DNA from: an uncultured Anaerosporobacter sp.
GTDB taxonomy: Bacteria; Bacillota; Clostridia; Lachnospirales; Lachnospiraceae
Direction: 5' to 3'
NCBI GenBank assembly: GCA_945787925.1
Contig: CALZJY010000078.1
Coordinates: 1-8,167, forward strand
Length of the DNA stretch: 8,167 bases
Positions 1-6,741 of this stretch are shown in pieces. Below the pieces are notes generated by a model, which worked only from the letters and a program-made list of their open reading frames with translations, made no database searches and was not told the origin of the DNA. Numbering within the stretch: the stretch's first letter is position 1; each line of letters opens with the position of its first letter. A program made the translations under genes and the position numbers.

Positions 1-651
1 ACCAGTTCCCGGAGGTCCTACTAATAAGGCACCTTTTGGAAGCTTCGCCCCAATCTTTGTATACTTCGCTGGATTATGAAGGAAGTCAACTAATTCCGTT
101 AAGGATTCTTTCGCTTCTTCCTGCCCTGCTACATCCTTAAATGTAACACCAGTTTCTTTTTCTACATAAACCTTTGCTGTACTTTTTCCAACGCCCATCA
201 TGCCACCGCCGTTTTTGGAAATCATACGGTACATAAGCCATAGGAAAATCCAGATTCCTGCAAGTGGAAGGATGTAAGAACCGATAAAGTTCATCACGCT
301 AGAACCTGAGCTTGTCACTTTACCACTGAAGTCTGCTCCAGAATACTCTAAACGTTCTACTAGATTTTCATCGTAGATACGTGCTGCATAGTAAGTGATA
401 TTCTTATTGGCATCACCCTTTAGCTTAAACTCGACCTTGTCTCCTTGGACTTCGACCTTCTCTACTACTCGTTCATCTAATAACTGAACAAACTCTTTAT
501 ATGACTTTTCTTTATAAGTACTCGCATTAATTATGCTTTGCATATAAGTAAATAGCAAAAATAACAGTAATGTCGTAATGACACTTATGATAATGACATT
601 CTTATTATTTTTTTTACGGTTATCTTTGCCGTTGTCATTCTTATTTTCCAT
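1..651 (-). CDS. ftsH: ATP-dependent zinc metalloprotease FtsH, N-terminal part (cut by window edge)
   Basis: FtsH is a hexameric membrane-anchored AAA+ protease that degrades misassembled membrane proteins and some cytosolic regulators. The 217 codons visible show the family's N-terminal order: a charged Asn/Lys-rich cytoplasmic start (residues 1-18), transmembrane helix 1 (about 19-37), an extracytoplasmic domain (about 39-118), transmembrane helix 2 (about 119-141), then a Gly/Met-rich linker and the start of the AAA+ domain. The FKDVAGQEEAKESL stretch (171-184) and LPKGALLVGPPGTG (204-217) are hallmark FtsH sequences. The window ends inside the Walker A motif, so the ATPase core, SRH and HEXXH zinc site lie outside. 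The start ATG (651-649) is preceded by GAGGAGG-type Shine-Dalgarno sequence with good spacing. The gene is transcribed away from pyrG, from a promoter at 728-756. Truncation is due to the window, not a broken gene. Confidence 0.96.
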   Translation of the reverse strand, partial: MENKNDNGKDNRKKNNKNVIIISVITTLLLFLLFTYMQSIINASTYKEKSYKEFVQLLDERVVEKVEVQGDKVEFKLKGDANKNITYYAARIYDENLVERLEYSGADFSGKVTSSGSSVMNFIGSYILPLAGIWIFLWLMYRMISKNGGGMMGVGKSTAKVYVEKETGVTFKDVAGQEEAKESLTELVDFLHNPAKYTKIGAKLPKGALLVGPPGTG

Positions 652-706
652 ATTACGCCTCCTCTATTTTAAAGTAGATCTTTGAAGCTTTGTTTCTCCT
701 AATTTT

Positions 707-721
707 TGTCTAATATAGACA
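707..721. repeat. Short perfect inverted repeat at the ftsH transcription start
   Basis: TGTCTA (707-712) and TAGACA (716-721) form perfect six-base arms around a three-base spacer. On the minus strand this falls at the predicted ftsH start site, seven bases downstream of the -10 element. It could be a small operator or a 5'-end stem in the ftsH mRNA. The sequence does not match a regulator site that I recognise with certainty, so the role is open. Confidence 0.45.
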
Positions 722-727
722 GTATCA

Positions 728-756
728 ATTATAATGAAAGCAAATATATAAATCAA
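728..756 (-). promoter_or_regulatory. Predicted sigma-A-type promoter of ftsH
   Basis: On the minus strand the sequence reads TTGATT (756-751), a 17-base spacer, then a perfect TATAAT (733-728). Spacing is optimal and the -35 matches consensus at four of six positions. The predicted start site is near 721, giving a 5' untranslated region of about 70 bases before the ftsH ATG at 651. Confidence 0.75.
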
Positions 757-915
757 TAGAGGAAAGTCTTAAAATTCTATTAGATATCTCTAAACAAGTC
801 CCCTATTTCCTAACCAAAGTCAACGTATTCGACTTTATTATCATGGCTATTTTTCAAACATTCTAAACTTAAATTCTAACATTATCTTTCTTTTTTAAGT
901 TTTTAAAATTAAGTA

Positions 916-944
916 TGGAGTTTTCTCACTCATTGCGTTATAAT
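916..944 (+). promoter_or_regulatory. Candidate upstream promoter of pyrG
   Basis: A perfect TATAAT lies at 939-944. At 17 bases upstream the -35 position reads TGGAGT (916-921), only three of six matches, so the -35 is weak. Transcription would start near 951 and give a leader of about 150 bases containing the two hairpin segments at 976-1054. It competes as an explanation with the second TATAAT at 1076-1081. Confidence 0.45.
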
Positions 945-975
945 GCTTTTTTAATATTTTGACTGGATATTTTTA

Positions 976-1060
976 CATACTAAAGGAGCAACTTTTTTTG
1001 ACCTTTAGGGTATGTCATGGACGTCGTGCCTTTGGCACACTGCACTGGCTCCATTGTTTT
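976..1060 (+). promoter_or_regulatory. Structured leader upstream of pyrG, possible attenuator
   Basis: Two hairpin segments lie in tandem. In the first, CATAC-TAAAGG (976-986) pairs with CCTTTA-GG-GTATG (1002-1014), with a two-base bulge. In the second, GTGCC (1026-1030) pairs with GGCAC (1034-1038) inside an outer ATGGA (1017-1021)/TCCAT (1050-1054) pairing, followed by TGTTTTA. Alternative pairings compete: GTGC 1026-1029 can pair with GCAC 1042-1045, and AAAGG 982-986 can pair with CCTTT at 1002-1006 or at 1029-1033. pyrG leaders in Bacillus and Lactococcus are known CTP-sensing attenuators with a G-run at the start site; that signature is not seen here. The U-run after the second hairpin is short for an intrinsic terminator. 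Regulatory function is inferred. Confidence 0.4.
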
Positions 1061-1081
1061 ACTTAAGTTCAAATTTATAAT
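1054..1081 (+). promoter_or_regulatory. Candidate proximal promoter of pyrG
   Basis: TTGTTT (1054-1059), a 16-base spacer and a perfect TATAAT (1076-1081) form a promoter-like pair immediately upstream of pyrG. A start near 1088 would put the ribosome site only a few bases from the 5' end and would skip the structured leader. In this AT-rich spacer a chance TATAAT is plausible. Confidence 0.4.
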
Positions 1082-1092
1082 TCATGGTATAT

Positions 1093-1098
1093 AGGAGG
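1093..1098 (+). promoter_or_regulatory. Ribosome binding site that fixes the pyrG start
   Basis: A perfect AGGAGG sits six bases before the ATG at 1105. An in-frame ATG at 1084 lies upstream of this site and has no Shine-Dalgarno sequence of its own, so translation should begin at 1105. Confidence 0.9.
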
Positions 1099-1104
1099 AA
1101 CAAG

Positions 1105-2712
1105 ATGGCTGTAAAATACGTATTTGTAACAGGTGGTGTAGTATCTGGACTTGGTAAGGGGATTACTGCTGCTTCCTTAGGAAGACTTTTAAAGGCTCGT
1201 GGCTATAAAGTGACGATGCAGAAATTCGATCCTTACATCAACATCGATCCAGGTACGATGAACCCAATTCAACATGGTGAGGTCTTCGTAACAGAAGATG
1301 GCGCAGAAACGGATCTTGACCTTGGTCATTATGAACGTTTCATCGATGAAAAACTTTCGAAACAATCCAATGTAACAACAGGGAAAATTTACTGGTCTGT
1401 ATTAAACAAGGAACGTCGTGGTGATTTTGGTGGAGGAACCGTTCAGGTAATCCCTCATATCACAAACGAAATCAAATCCCGCTTCTATCGTAATGACGGA
1501 AGCGACGAACAGCACATTGCGATTATCGAAGTAGGTGGAACGGTAGGGGATATTGAAAGTCAGCCATTCCTAGAATCCATTCGACAATTCCAGCATGATA
1601 TCGGACGCGAAAATGCAATCCTGATCCACGTAACATTAATTCCTTACTTACGTGCATCTGGAGAAATGAAAACGAAGCCTACGCAAGCAAGCGTAAAAGA
1701 ACTTCAAGGAATGGGTATCCAGCCAGACATCATCGTCTGCCGTACGGAACTTCCACTTGATCAAGGAATCCGTGACAAGATTGCCCTATTCTGTAACGTG
1801 CCAAACAAGAATGTCATCCAAAACTTAGATGTTGAAACATTGTACGAAGCTCCACTTGCGATGGAAAAAGAACATTTAGCAGATATCGTTTGTGACTGCT
1901 TAAAACTTGATTGCCCGACTCCAGATTTGGAAGACTGGACAAACATGGTACACGCATTAAAGCACCCAGAAAAGGACGTTACGGTTGCCTTAGTTGGTAA
2001 ATATACAGCACTTCATGATGCTTATATCTCTGTCGTTGAATCCTTAAAGCATGGTGCAGTCGCACATAACGCCTCTGTCTCCATCAAATGGATTCCTTCT
2101 GAGGACTTAACGGAAGAAAATGCCGCAGAACTATTAGGGGATGTTCATGGTATCCTTGTTCCTGGAGGATTCGGTGACCGTGGAATCGAAGGAAAAATCA
2201 CAGCGATCAAATATGCTCGTGAACATGAGGTTCCATTCCTTGGCCTTTGCCTTGGCATGCAGCTTTCCATCGTAGAGTTCGCCCGTCACGTGGTTGGATT
2301 CGCAGATGCCCACTCCGCAGAACTTGATCCAAGCACAAACCATCCTGTGATCCATCTAATGCCAGAACAAGACGGCGTAGAAGATATCGGCGGTACGTTA
2401 AGACTTGGTTCTTATCCATGTATCTTAAAAGCTGGTTCTAAGGCACACGAAGTATACGGCAGTGATTTAATCGAAGAACGTCATAGACACCGTTATGAGG
2501 TAAATAACTACTACAGAGAAGATTTAGTAAAACACGGCATGGTGTTATCCGGTACTTCTCCAGACGGACGTATCGTGGAAATGGTTGAGCTTCCAAACCA
2601 CCCATGGTTTGTCGCAACACAAGCCCATCCAGAATTCAAATCCAGACCAAACCGTCCACACCCATTATTCCGTGGATTCGTTGGCGCTGCATTAGAACAC
2701 CAAGAACGATAA
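1105..2712 (+). CDS. pyrG: CTP synthase (glutamine-hydrolysing)
   Basis: PyrG makes CTP from UTP, ATP and glutamine-derived ammonia, the last step of de novo pyrimidine nucleotide synthesis, in the cytosol. Using the ATG at 1105 the protein is 535 residues, the usual family length, and begins with the conserved MAVKYVFVTGGVVSGLGKG; the open frame extends seven codons further to an ATG at 1084 but that start lacks a ribosome site. The synthetase (amidoligase) domain is residues 1 to about 270, with the ATP loop GGVVSGLGKG (10-19), the TEDGAETDLDLGHYERF stretch near 63-79, and the UTP-site EMKTKPTQ (187-194). The class I glutamine amidotransferase domain follows (about 292-535), with the PGGFG oxyanion region (353-357), nucleophile Cys382 in GLCLG, and His508/Glu510 in HPEF. 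All key residues are present. It appears monocistronic, ending in a strong terminator at 2723-2753. Confidence 0.98.
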   Translation: MAVKYVFVTGGVVSGLGKGITAASLGRLLKARGYKVTMQKFDPYINIDPGTMNPIQHGEVFVTEDGAETDLDLGHYERFIDEKLSKQSNVTTGKIYWSVLNKERRGDFGGGTVQVIPHITNEIKSRFYRNDGSDEQHIAIIEVGGTVGDIESQPFLESIRQFQHDIGRENAILIHVTLIPYLRASGEMKTKPTQASVKELQGMGIQPDIIVCRTELPLDQGIRDKIALFCNVPNKNVIQNLDVETLYEAPLAMEKEHLADIVCDCLKLDCPTPDLEDWTNMVHALKHPEKDVTVALVGKYTALHDAYISVVESLKHGAVAHNASVSIKWIPSEDLTEENAAELLGDVHGILVPGGFGDRGIEGKITAIKYAREHEVPFLGLCLGMQLSIVEFARHVVGFADAHSAELDPSTNHPVIHLMPEQDGVEDIGGTLRLGSYPCILKAGSKAHEVYGSDLIEERHRHRYEVNNYYREDLVKHGMVLSGTSPDGRIVEMVELPNHPWFVATQAHPEFKSRPNRPHPLFRGFVGAALEHQER

Positions 2713-2722
2713 AAAGACATCC

Positions 2723-2753
2723 AAAGGGCTGCCACAGCAATGGCAGCCCTTTT
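2723..2753 (+). terminator. Intrinsic terminator after pyrG
   Basis: AAAGGGCTGCCA (2723-2734) and TGGCAGCCCTTT (2741-2752) form a perfect 12-base-pair stem with a six-base loop. It starts 11 bases after the pyrG stop and runs into a TTTT stretch. Strong GC core makes termination likely, though the T-run is short. Confidence 0.88.
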
Positions 2754-2803
2754 CCTCCCGTCTTTATTCCTACTAATCCAATATGTATTAATGTATTTGT
2801 TAC

Positions 2804-2832
2804 TTTTCTGTTTCATAAAAATATGGTATACT
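2804..2832 (+). promoter_or_regulatory. Predicted extended -10 promoter of tcdA
   Basis: TGGTATACT (2824-2832) is an extended -10 element (TGn plus TATACT). The -35 position 17 bases upstream reads TTTTCT (2804-2809) and is weak, which is common for extended -10 promoters. A start near 2839 gives a leader of about 35 bases before the ATG at 2875. Confidence 0.55.
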
Positions 2833-2874
2833 TGGAATAATAAAACTAATTATATCAACTAGAAAGAGGATACT

Positions 2875-3627
2875 ATGTCAGAACAATTTGTCAGAACCGA
2901 ACTATTACTTGGCACAGAAGCCATTGAAAAATTAAATAACTCCCGCGTCATCGTATTTGGTGTTGGCGGTGTTGGTGGATTCGCCGTAGAGGCCCTTGCA
3001 AGAACAGGCGTTGGTACGATCGATATCGTAGATGATGACCGTGTAAGCGTTTCTAACATCAATCGTCAGATCATCGCCACACATTCTACTGTTGGACAAT
3101 ACAAAGTAGAAGTCATGAGAAAACGTATCTTAGACATCAACCCAAACTGTACCGTAAACGTGCACCAATGTTTCTATACTCCAGAAACAGCCCCAAACTT
3201 CAACTTCAGTGATTACGATTATGTGGTGGACGCCATCGATACGGTAACAGGAAAGATCGAACTTGTTATGCGTGCAAATGAAGCAGGTACGCCAATCATC
3301 TGCTCCATGGGTGCTGGAAACAAATTAGATCCTACTCAATTTGAAGTAACAGACATCTATAAGACAAGCGTATGCCCACTTGCGAAAGTAATGAGAAAAG
3401 AGTTAAAGGCTCGTGGCATCAAGAAGCTAAAAGTTGTCTACTCCAAAGAACAACCTGTAAAACCAAGCCAAGATGAAGCAATCAAATCCAAAGAAAAGCC
3501 AGCTGCCACTCCATTAGAAACAAGAAGCAATACTGCAAAACGCCAAACACCAGGAAGTACTGCTTTCGTTCCTTCTGTTGTAGGTCTTATCATCGCAAGC
3601 CAAGTCGTATCCGACTTAATCAAATAA
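2875..3627 (+). CDS. tcdA: tRNA threonylcarbamoyladenosine dehydratase (E1/ThiF-like)
   Basis: TcdA (YgdL/CsdL) uses ATP to dehydrate t6A37 in ANN-decoding tRNAs to the cyclic form ct6A. The 250-residue protein is a single HesA/MoeB/ThiF-type Rossmann domain. Visible features are the glycine loop GVGGVGG (29-35), DDD (53-55), the NINRQ motif (61-65), Lys77, DAID (119-122), the MGAGNKLDP block (145-153), and the PGSTAFVPSVVGL tail (226-238). The PGSxAFVP tail and length separate it from MoeB and ThiF, which are not linked here to molybdopterin or thiamine genes. No paired CXXC zinc motifs are seen; Cys167 in SVCPLAKV is single. A Lys/Pro/Thr-rich linker (about 189-224) precedes the tail. AGAGGA (2865-2870) is the ribosome site. 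The gene ends in tandem TAA codons and meets the convergent antiterminator gene at a shared terminator. In other bacteria partners CsdA/CsdE or TsaBCDE act in the same pathway; none is in this window. Confidence 0.9.
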   Translation: MSEQFVRTELLLGTEAIEKLNNSRVIVFGVGGVGGFAVEALARTGVGTIDIVDDDRVSVSNINRQIIATHSTVGQYKVEVMRKRILDINPNCTVNVHQCFYTPETAPNFNFSDYDYVVDAIDTVTGKIELVMRANEAGTPIICSMGAGNKLDPTQFEVTDIYKTSVCPLAKVMRKELKARGIKKLKVVYSKEQPVKPSQDEAIKSKEKPAATPLETRSNTAKRQTPGSTAFVPSVVGLIIASQVVSDLIK

Positions 3628-3629
3628 TA

Positions 3630-3667
3630 AAAAACCCTTGTAGCGCATCTGCACTACAAGGGTTTTT
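3630..3667. terminator. Bidirectional terminator between tcdA and glcT
   Basis: A 14-base-pair perfect stem forms between 3630-3643 and 3654-3667 (core ACCCTTGTAG/CTACAAGGGT) with a ten-base loop. It is flanked by an A-run on the left and a T-run on the right, so it works as an intrinsic terminator in both directions for the two convergent genes. It starts directly after the tcdA stop and ends one base before the glcT stop codon. Confidence 0.92.
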
Positions 3668-3668
3668 C

Positions 3669-4490
3669 TTATTGTCTGATTCTCTCGATATGGATTGCAA
3701 GATAACCAATCTCAATATCAGAGAACGTTGTATTTAATTCTGTTGATAACTTGGCGCAAAGTTCCTTTGCCACTTGGTAAGCATGGGGAAACTCTGCTTT
3801 CACATAAGGGCTCATATCCACTTTTAATTCTTCCTTCTTAAGCACACGTGTAATCATATACTTGATATGTGTCATAAGACGTGTATAGGAAAGCGATTCC
3901 TTATTGATCTTCATATTGAACTTATTTTCAATCTCATCAATCATATCGCTTACTAAAACAGTGACACTCATCGTTCTAGATACATGCTCGCTTGTAAGAG
4001 CGGAATGAATATGGAGTGTGATATAACCTACCTCATCATCATTTATCGTGATACCCGTATATTCACGGATAATGGCTCTTGCCTTTAGGGCAACTTCATA
4101 TTCTTCCAAGAATAACGCTTTGATATCACTCGTAAATGGATTCTGAATACTTAAATCATTTTTCGCTCGTTCGATTGCAAAGGAAATATGATCTGCTAGC
4201 GCCAACATGATTCTTGTGTCAATTTTTCCAAACTTTTCTTCTGCTGCTAAAATAATTTCATTGGATATATCAAAATACATAGGATCAACATTGTTAATGA
4301 CACTTAACGAATCTTCTGTTGATTTTGTTTCTTGAAGTGCGTATTCCTTTACACCTTCTAACGATTCAAACTCTGTCTTCTCTCTATTGTGAAAGCCAAT
4401 GCCTTTCCCCACAAAGATGCATTCCTTTCCATTTTCGAGATTTACAGCCAATATTCCGTTGTTATTTAATACTTTAATTACCTGATACAT
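3669..4490 (-). CDS. glcT: BglG/LicT-family transcription antiterminator, probably GlcT-like
   Basis: Proteins of this family bind an RNA hairpin (RAT) in a leader transcript and prevent terminator formation; activity is set by PTS phosphorylation. The 273 residues match the family layout: an N-terminal co-antiterminator RNA-binding domain (1 to about 56, with GKGIGF at 28-33), PRD1 (about 65-170) and PRD2 (about 171-273). The four expected phosphorylatable histidines are present: His101 (LADHISFA), His160 (TLHIHSA), His208 (MTHIKYM) and His267 (AIHIERI). The gene starts 37 bases downstream of the ptsG stop with no terminator between, so it is very likely the second gene of the ptsG operon. 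The ribosome site is a modest AAGAGGAT/AAGG just before ATG. The neighbouring glucose EIICBA and the RAT-like site upstream of ptsG argue that it acts on ptsG. Specificity (GlcT versus LicT/SacT) is inferred from context, not from the protein alone. Length is normal. Confidence 0.88.
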   Translation of the reverse strand: MYQVIKVLNNNGILAVNLENGKECIFVGKGIGFHNREKTEFESLEGVKEYALQETKSTEDSLSVINNVDPMYFDISNEIILAAEEKFGKIDTRIMLALADHISFAIERAKNDLSIQNPFTSDIKALFLEEYEVALKARAIIREYTGITINDDEVGYITLHIHSALTSEHVSRTMSVTVLVSDMIDEIENKFNMKINKESLSYTRLMTHIKYMITRVLKKEELKVDMSPYVKAEFPHAYQVAKELCAKLSTELNTTFSDIEIGYLAIHIERIRQ

Positions 4491-4527
4491 TTACCTTATC
4501 CTCTTCTTTTGATATATCCTAAGCGAA

Positions 4528-6645
4528 TTATTTTACAGTGAAGATTTCATCTCCAACTTGGCTTTCACCAGTCTTAGTAAGATTGATTTCTTGACCATCT
4601 CCTAAGTTAGTGATGATAAATGGAGTTGCAACGCTTGTTGCATTTTGTCTGATATATTCTAGATCAAATTCCATTAATTTATCGCCTTGTTTTACTTTAT
4701 CGCCATCATTTACAAGAACGTTAAATCCGTTTCCTTCAAGTTTTACAGTGTCTAGGCCGACATGGATTAGTAATTCTAATCCGCCTTCTGCTGTTAAACC
4801 GATTGCATGTTTTGTAGGGAATACAAATGTTACTTCTGCATCACATGGTGCATATACTGCATTGTCTTCTGGAATGATTACAACACCGTCGCCCATCATT
4901 TTTTCAGAGAATGCTGCATCTGGAGCTTCTGTAATACTTGCAACGCTACCTTTGATTGGATTTTTAAACATTACTGCTTCTGTGTTTGCAGTTGCTGTTT
5001 CTTCTGTTGTTGTTTCTTCAGATTTTACTTCTGCCATACCAGCTACTTCTGGTGCTCCTGCATCGATATAATCTTCTAAGTTAGATTTGATTACACTTAC
5101 TTTTGGTCCGTAGATTACCTGAACGCCTTCACCTTTTTGGATCACGCCTGAACATCCAGATTCTTTGAATTTTGCTTCGATTACTTTGCTAGGATCTTTT
5201 ACTGTACAACGAAGTCTTGTTGCACAACAGTCAACATCTGAGATGTTATCAAGGCCACCAAGACCTTGTACGATTAATGCAGAAACTACGTCGTCTGCAG
5301 AACCAGCTGCTTTTCCTTCTTTTGCAGCGTTTACGTCAGCTCTTGTGTAAAGTTTTACTTCACCGTCACCTTCTTCACGACCTGGAGTTTTGTAGTCAAA
5401 TTTCTTGATTAAGAATGAGAATAAGAAATAGTAAACTACGAAGTAAACAACACCTACGATTACGATCCAGATCCAGTTTGTCTTAGCGTTACCTTGCATT
5501 ATACCGAATAATGTAGCATCGATAAGACCACCGGAGAATGTCATACCTACACCAACTTTGAAGATGTGCATTAACATGTATGCTGCACCTGCAAGTACAC
5601 AGTGTACGACATATAATAATGGTGCTACGAATAAGAATGTGAATTCAAGTGGTTCTGTGATACCTGTGATTGCACTTGTTAATGCTGCAGATAATAATAA
5701 ACCACCAACTACTTTACGTTTTTCAGGTCTTGCACATTTGTACATTGCTAATGCTGCACCTGGTAAACCAAATATCATTAATGGGAATTTACCAGACATA
5801 AAGCGTGTTGCTTCTACGCTGAATTTTGTTACAGAACCATCTGCTAATTGAGCGAAGAAGATGTTTTGTGCACCTTGTACCATTGTTCCTGCAACTTCCA
5901 TTGAACCGCCAAGGCCTGTTTGCCAGAATGGTAAATAGAATACATGGTGAAGTCCGAATGGAATTAACGCTCTTTCTGTGAAACCGTATACCCATGTTCC
6001 AGCATATCCGGATTTCATTACGAAATCACCTAATGCAAAGATTGCAGTTTGGATGGCTGGCCAGATAAAGGACATTAAGATACCTACGAATACGTATGTG
6101 ATACCAGATACGATTGGTACGAATCTAGATCCACCGAAGAAAGAAATTACTTGAGGTAATTCAATCTTGTAGAATCTATTGTGTAGGGCTGCTACACCTA
6201 AACCAACGATCATACCACCGAATACACCCATTTGAAGGGAGTTGATACCAACTACAGATGCGATAGAACCTGCTGGTAATACTTCTTCTAACCCACGAAT
6301 GTTAATCATTGCGGAGATAGAAGCATGCATGATGAAGAATGCGATTGCTGCAGATAATGCGGCTACTTCTTTCTCTTTCTTTGCCATACCAATGGCAACA
6401 CCGATTGCGAATATAATCGGTAAGTTTGCGAATACAATGTCACCGGCTTGGTTGAATACTTGTAAAAGGGCGTTTAAAATTGTTCCTTCTCCTAAGATTC
6501 CGGATAAGCCGTATGCGTTAATCATTGTTTCGTTTGTAAATGATCCACCTACACCTAATAACAATCCCGCTACTGGTAAGATTGCGATTGGTAACATAAA
6601 GGATCTTCCGACACGTTGTAAAACGCCAAAAATCTTATCTTTCAT
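4528..6645 (-). CDS. ptsG: PTS glucose transporter subunit EIICBA
   Basis: This membrane permease takes up and phosphorylates glucose using phosphate relayed from HPr. The 705-residue protein carries three fused parts. EIIC (1 to about 415) has many hydrophobic segments, GLHHVFYLPFW (231-241), and the substrate-site signature GITEPLEFTFLFVAP (328-342); GLHH rather than GLHQ favours glucose over N-acetylglucosamine. EIIB (about 450-527) has its phosphorylated Cys474 within DVDCCATRLRC, which aligns with DACITRLR of known enzymes; Cys473 next to it replaces the usual Ala. A Thr/Glu-rich linker (about 535-557) leads to EIIA (about 560-705), with His613 (TKHAIG) and the phosphorylated His628 (LLIHVGLDTVKL). 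All catalytic residues are intact. The start ATG follows AGGAGG (6657-6652) by six bases. A long leader with a RAT-like site and terminator lies upstream, and the antiterminator gene follows downstream. Maltose-type or mixed substrate specificity cannot be excluded. Confidence 0.95.
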   Translation of the reverse strand: MKDKIFGVLQRVGRSFMLPIAILPVAGLLLGVGGSFTNETMINAYGLSGILGEGTILNALLQVFNQAGDIVFANLPIIFAIGVAIGMAKKEKEVAALSAAIAFFIMHASISAMINIRGLEEVLPAGSIASVVGINSLQMGVFGGMIVGLGVAALHNRFYKIELPQVISFFGGSRFVPIVSGITYVFVGILMSFIWPAIQTAIFALGDFVMKSGYAGTWVYGFTERALIPFGLHHVFYLPFWQTGLGGSMEVAGTMVQGAQNIFFAQLADGSVTKFSVEATRFMSGKFPLMIFGLPGAALAMYKCARPEKRKVVGGLLLSAALTSAITGITEPLEFTFLFVAPLLYVVHCVLAGAAYMLMHIFKVGVGMTFSGGLIDATLFGIMQGNAKTNWIWIVIVGVVYFVVYYFLFSFLIKKFDYKTPGREEGDGEVKLYTRADVNAAKEGKAAGSADDVVSALIVQGLGGLDNISDVDCCATRLRCTVKDPSKVIEAKFKESGCSGVIQKGEGVQVIYGPKVSVIKSNLEDYIDAGAPEVAGMAEVKSEETTTEETATANTEAVMFKNPIKGSVASITEAPDAAFSEKMMGDGVVIIPEDNAVYAPCDAEVTFVFPTKHAIGLTAEGGLELLIHVGLDTVKLEGNGFNVLVNDGDKVKQGDKLMEFDLEYIRQNATSVATPFIITNLGDGQEINLTKTGESQVGDEIFTVK

Positions 6646-6741
6646 AAGCTTCCTCCTAAAATGTTATTATAAGCAAATTTCGAGTGTCTACGCTTTAGGA
6701 ATGCCTTTTTTATTTCCTGTTTTGTATTTTATTTCCAATAC
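6646..6741 (-). promoter_or_regulatory. ptsG leader downstream of the attenuator
   Basis: This is the part of the ptsG leader transcribed only after read-through of the terminator at 6742-6809. It contains the ribosome site AGGAGG (6657-6652), a TATAAT (6671-6666) with no convincing -35, and two copies of GGAAATAAAA (plus-strand 6727-6736 and 6708-6717) 19 bases apart. No open reading frame of note was seen in it. Confidence 0.5.

Larger units (their letters stand above)
652..1104. other. Divergent intergenic region between ftsH and pyrG
   Basis: This AT-rich gene-free stretch of about 450 bases lies between two divergently transcribed genes. It contains the ftsH promoter and a short inverted repeat on the left, and the probable pyrG promoter and structured leader on the right; these are listed separately. 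In the middle, 757-910 shows little besides an inverted repeat of six bases (AAAGTC at 816-821 and GACTTT at 831-836, nine-base spacer) and a direct repeat of ATTCTAA (860-866 and 873-879). Neither has a recognised role. No tRNA or known riboswitch core was recognised by eye. Confidence 0.8.

Noticed and set aside
816..836. Inverted repeat AAAGTC...GACTTT in the middle of the divergent spacer as a terminator or operator
   Set aside because: No T-run follows on either strand and it is not placed over a promoter; six-base arms in AT-rich DNA can arise by chance.
945..1060. Bacillus/Lactococcus-type CTP-sensing pyrG attenuator
   Set aside because: That mechanism needs a G-run followed by C at the start site and a matching pyrimidine tract in the terminator stem; neither is evident, and the U-run is weak.
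2134..2816. Several minus-strand frames of 60-101 codons under the pyrG amidotransferase domain
   Set aside because: All lie antisense to intact, conserved pyrG sequence and lack initiation signals.
2604..2840. Plus-strand 78-codon frame starting inside the pyrG 3' end
   Set aside because: It runs in another frame through pyrG and the terminator hairpin, with no ribosome site or known similarity.
2875..3627. MoeB or ThiF instead of TcdA
   Set aside because: The protein has a single ThiF fold with the PGSTAFVP tail of the TcdA family, no paired CXXC zinc motifs, and no molybdopterin or thiamine genes nearby.
4610..5079. Two overlapping plus-strand frames antisense to the EIIB/EIIA part of ptsG
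   Set aside because: Low-complexity Cys/Phe- or Ser/Thr-rich translations are shadows of the opposite strand; ptsG motifs are unambiguous there.
5558..5995. Short frames on both strands inside ptsG EIIC
   Set aside because: They are out-of-frame products of membrane-domain codons with no support of their own.
4528..6645. N-acetylglucosamine-specific EII (NagE)
   Set aside because: The EIIC loop reads GLHHVFYLPFW as in glucose permeases rather than GLHQ, and the neighbour and RAT context fit ptsG.
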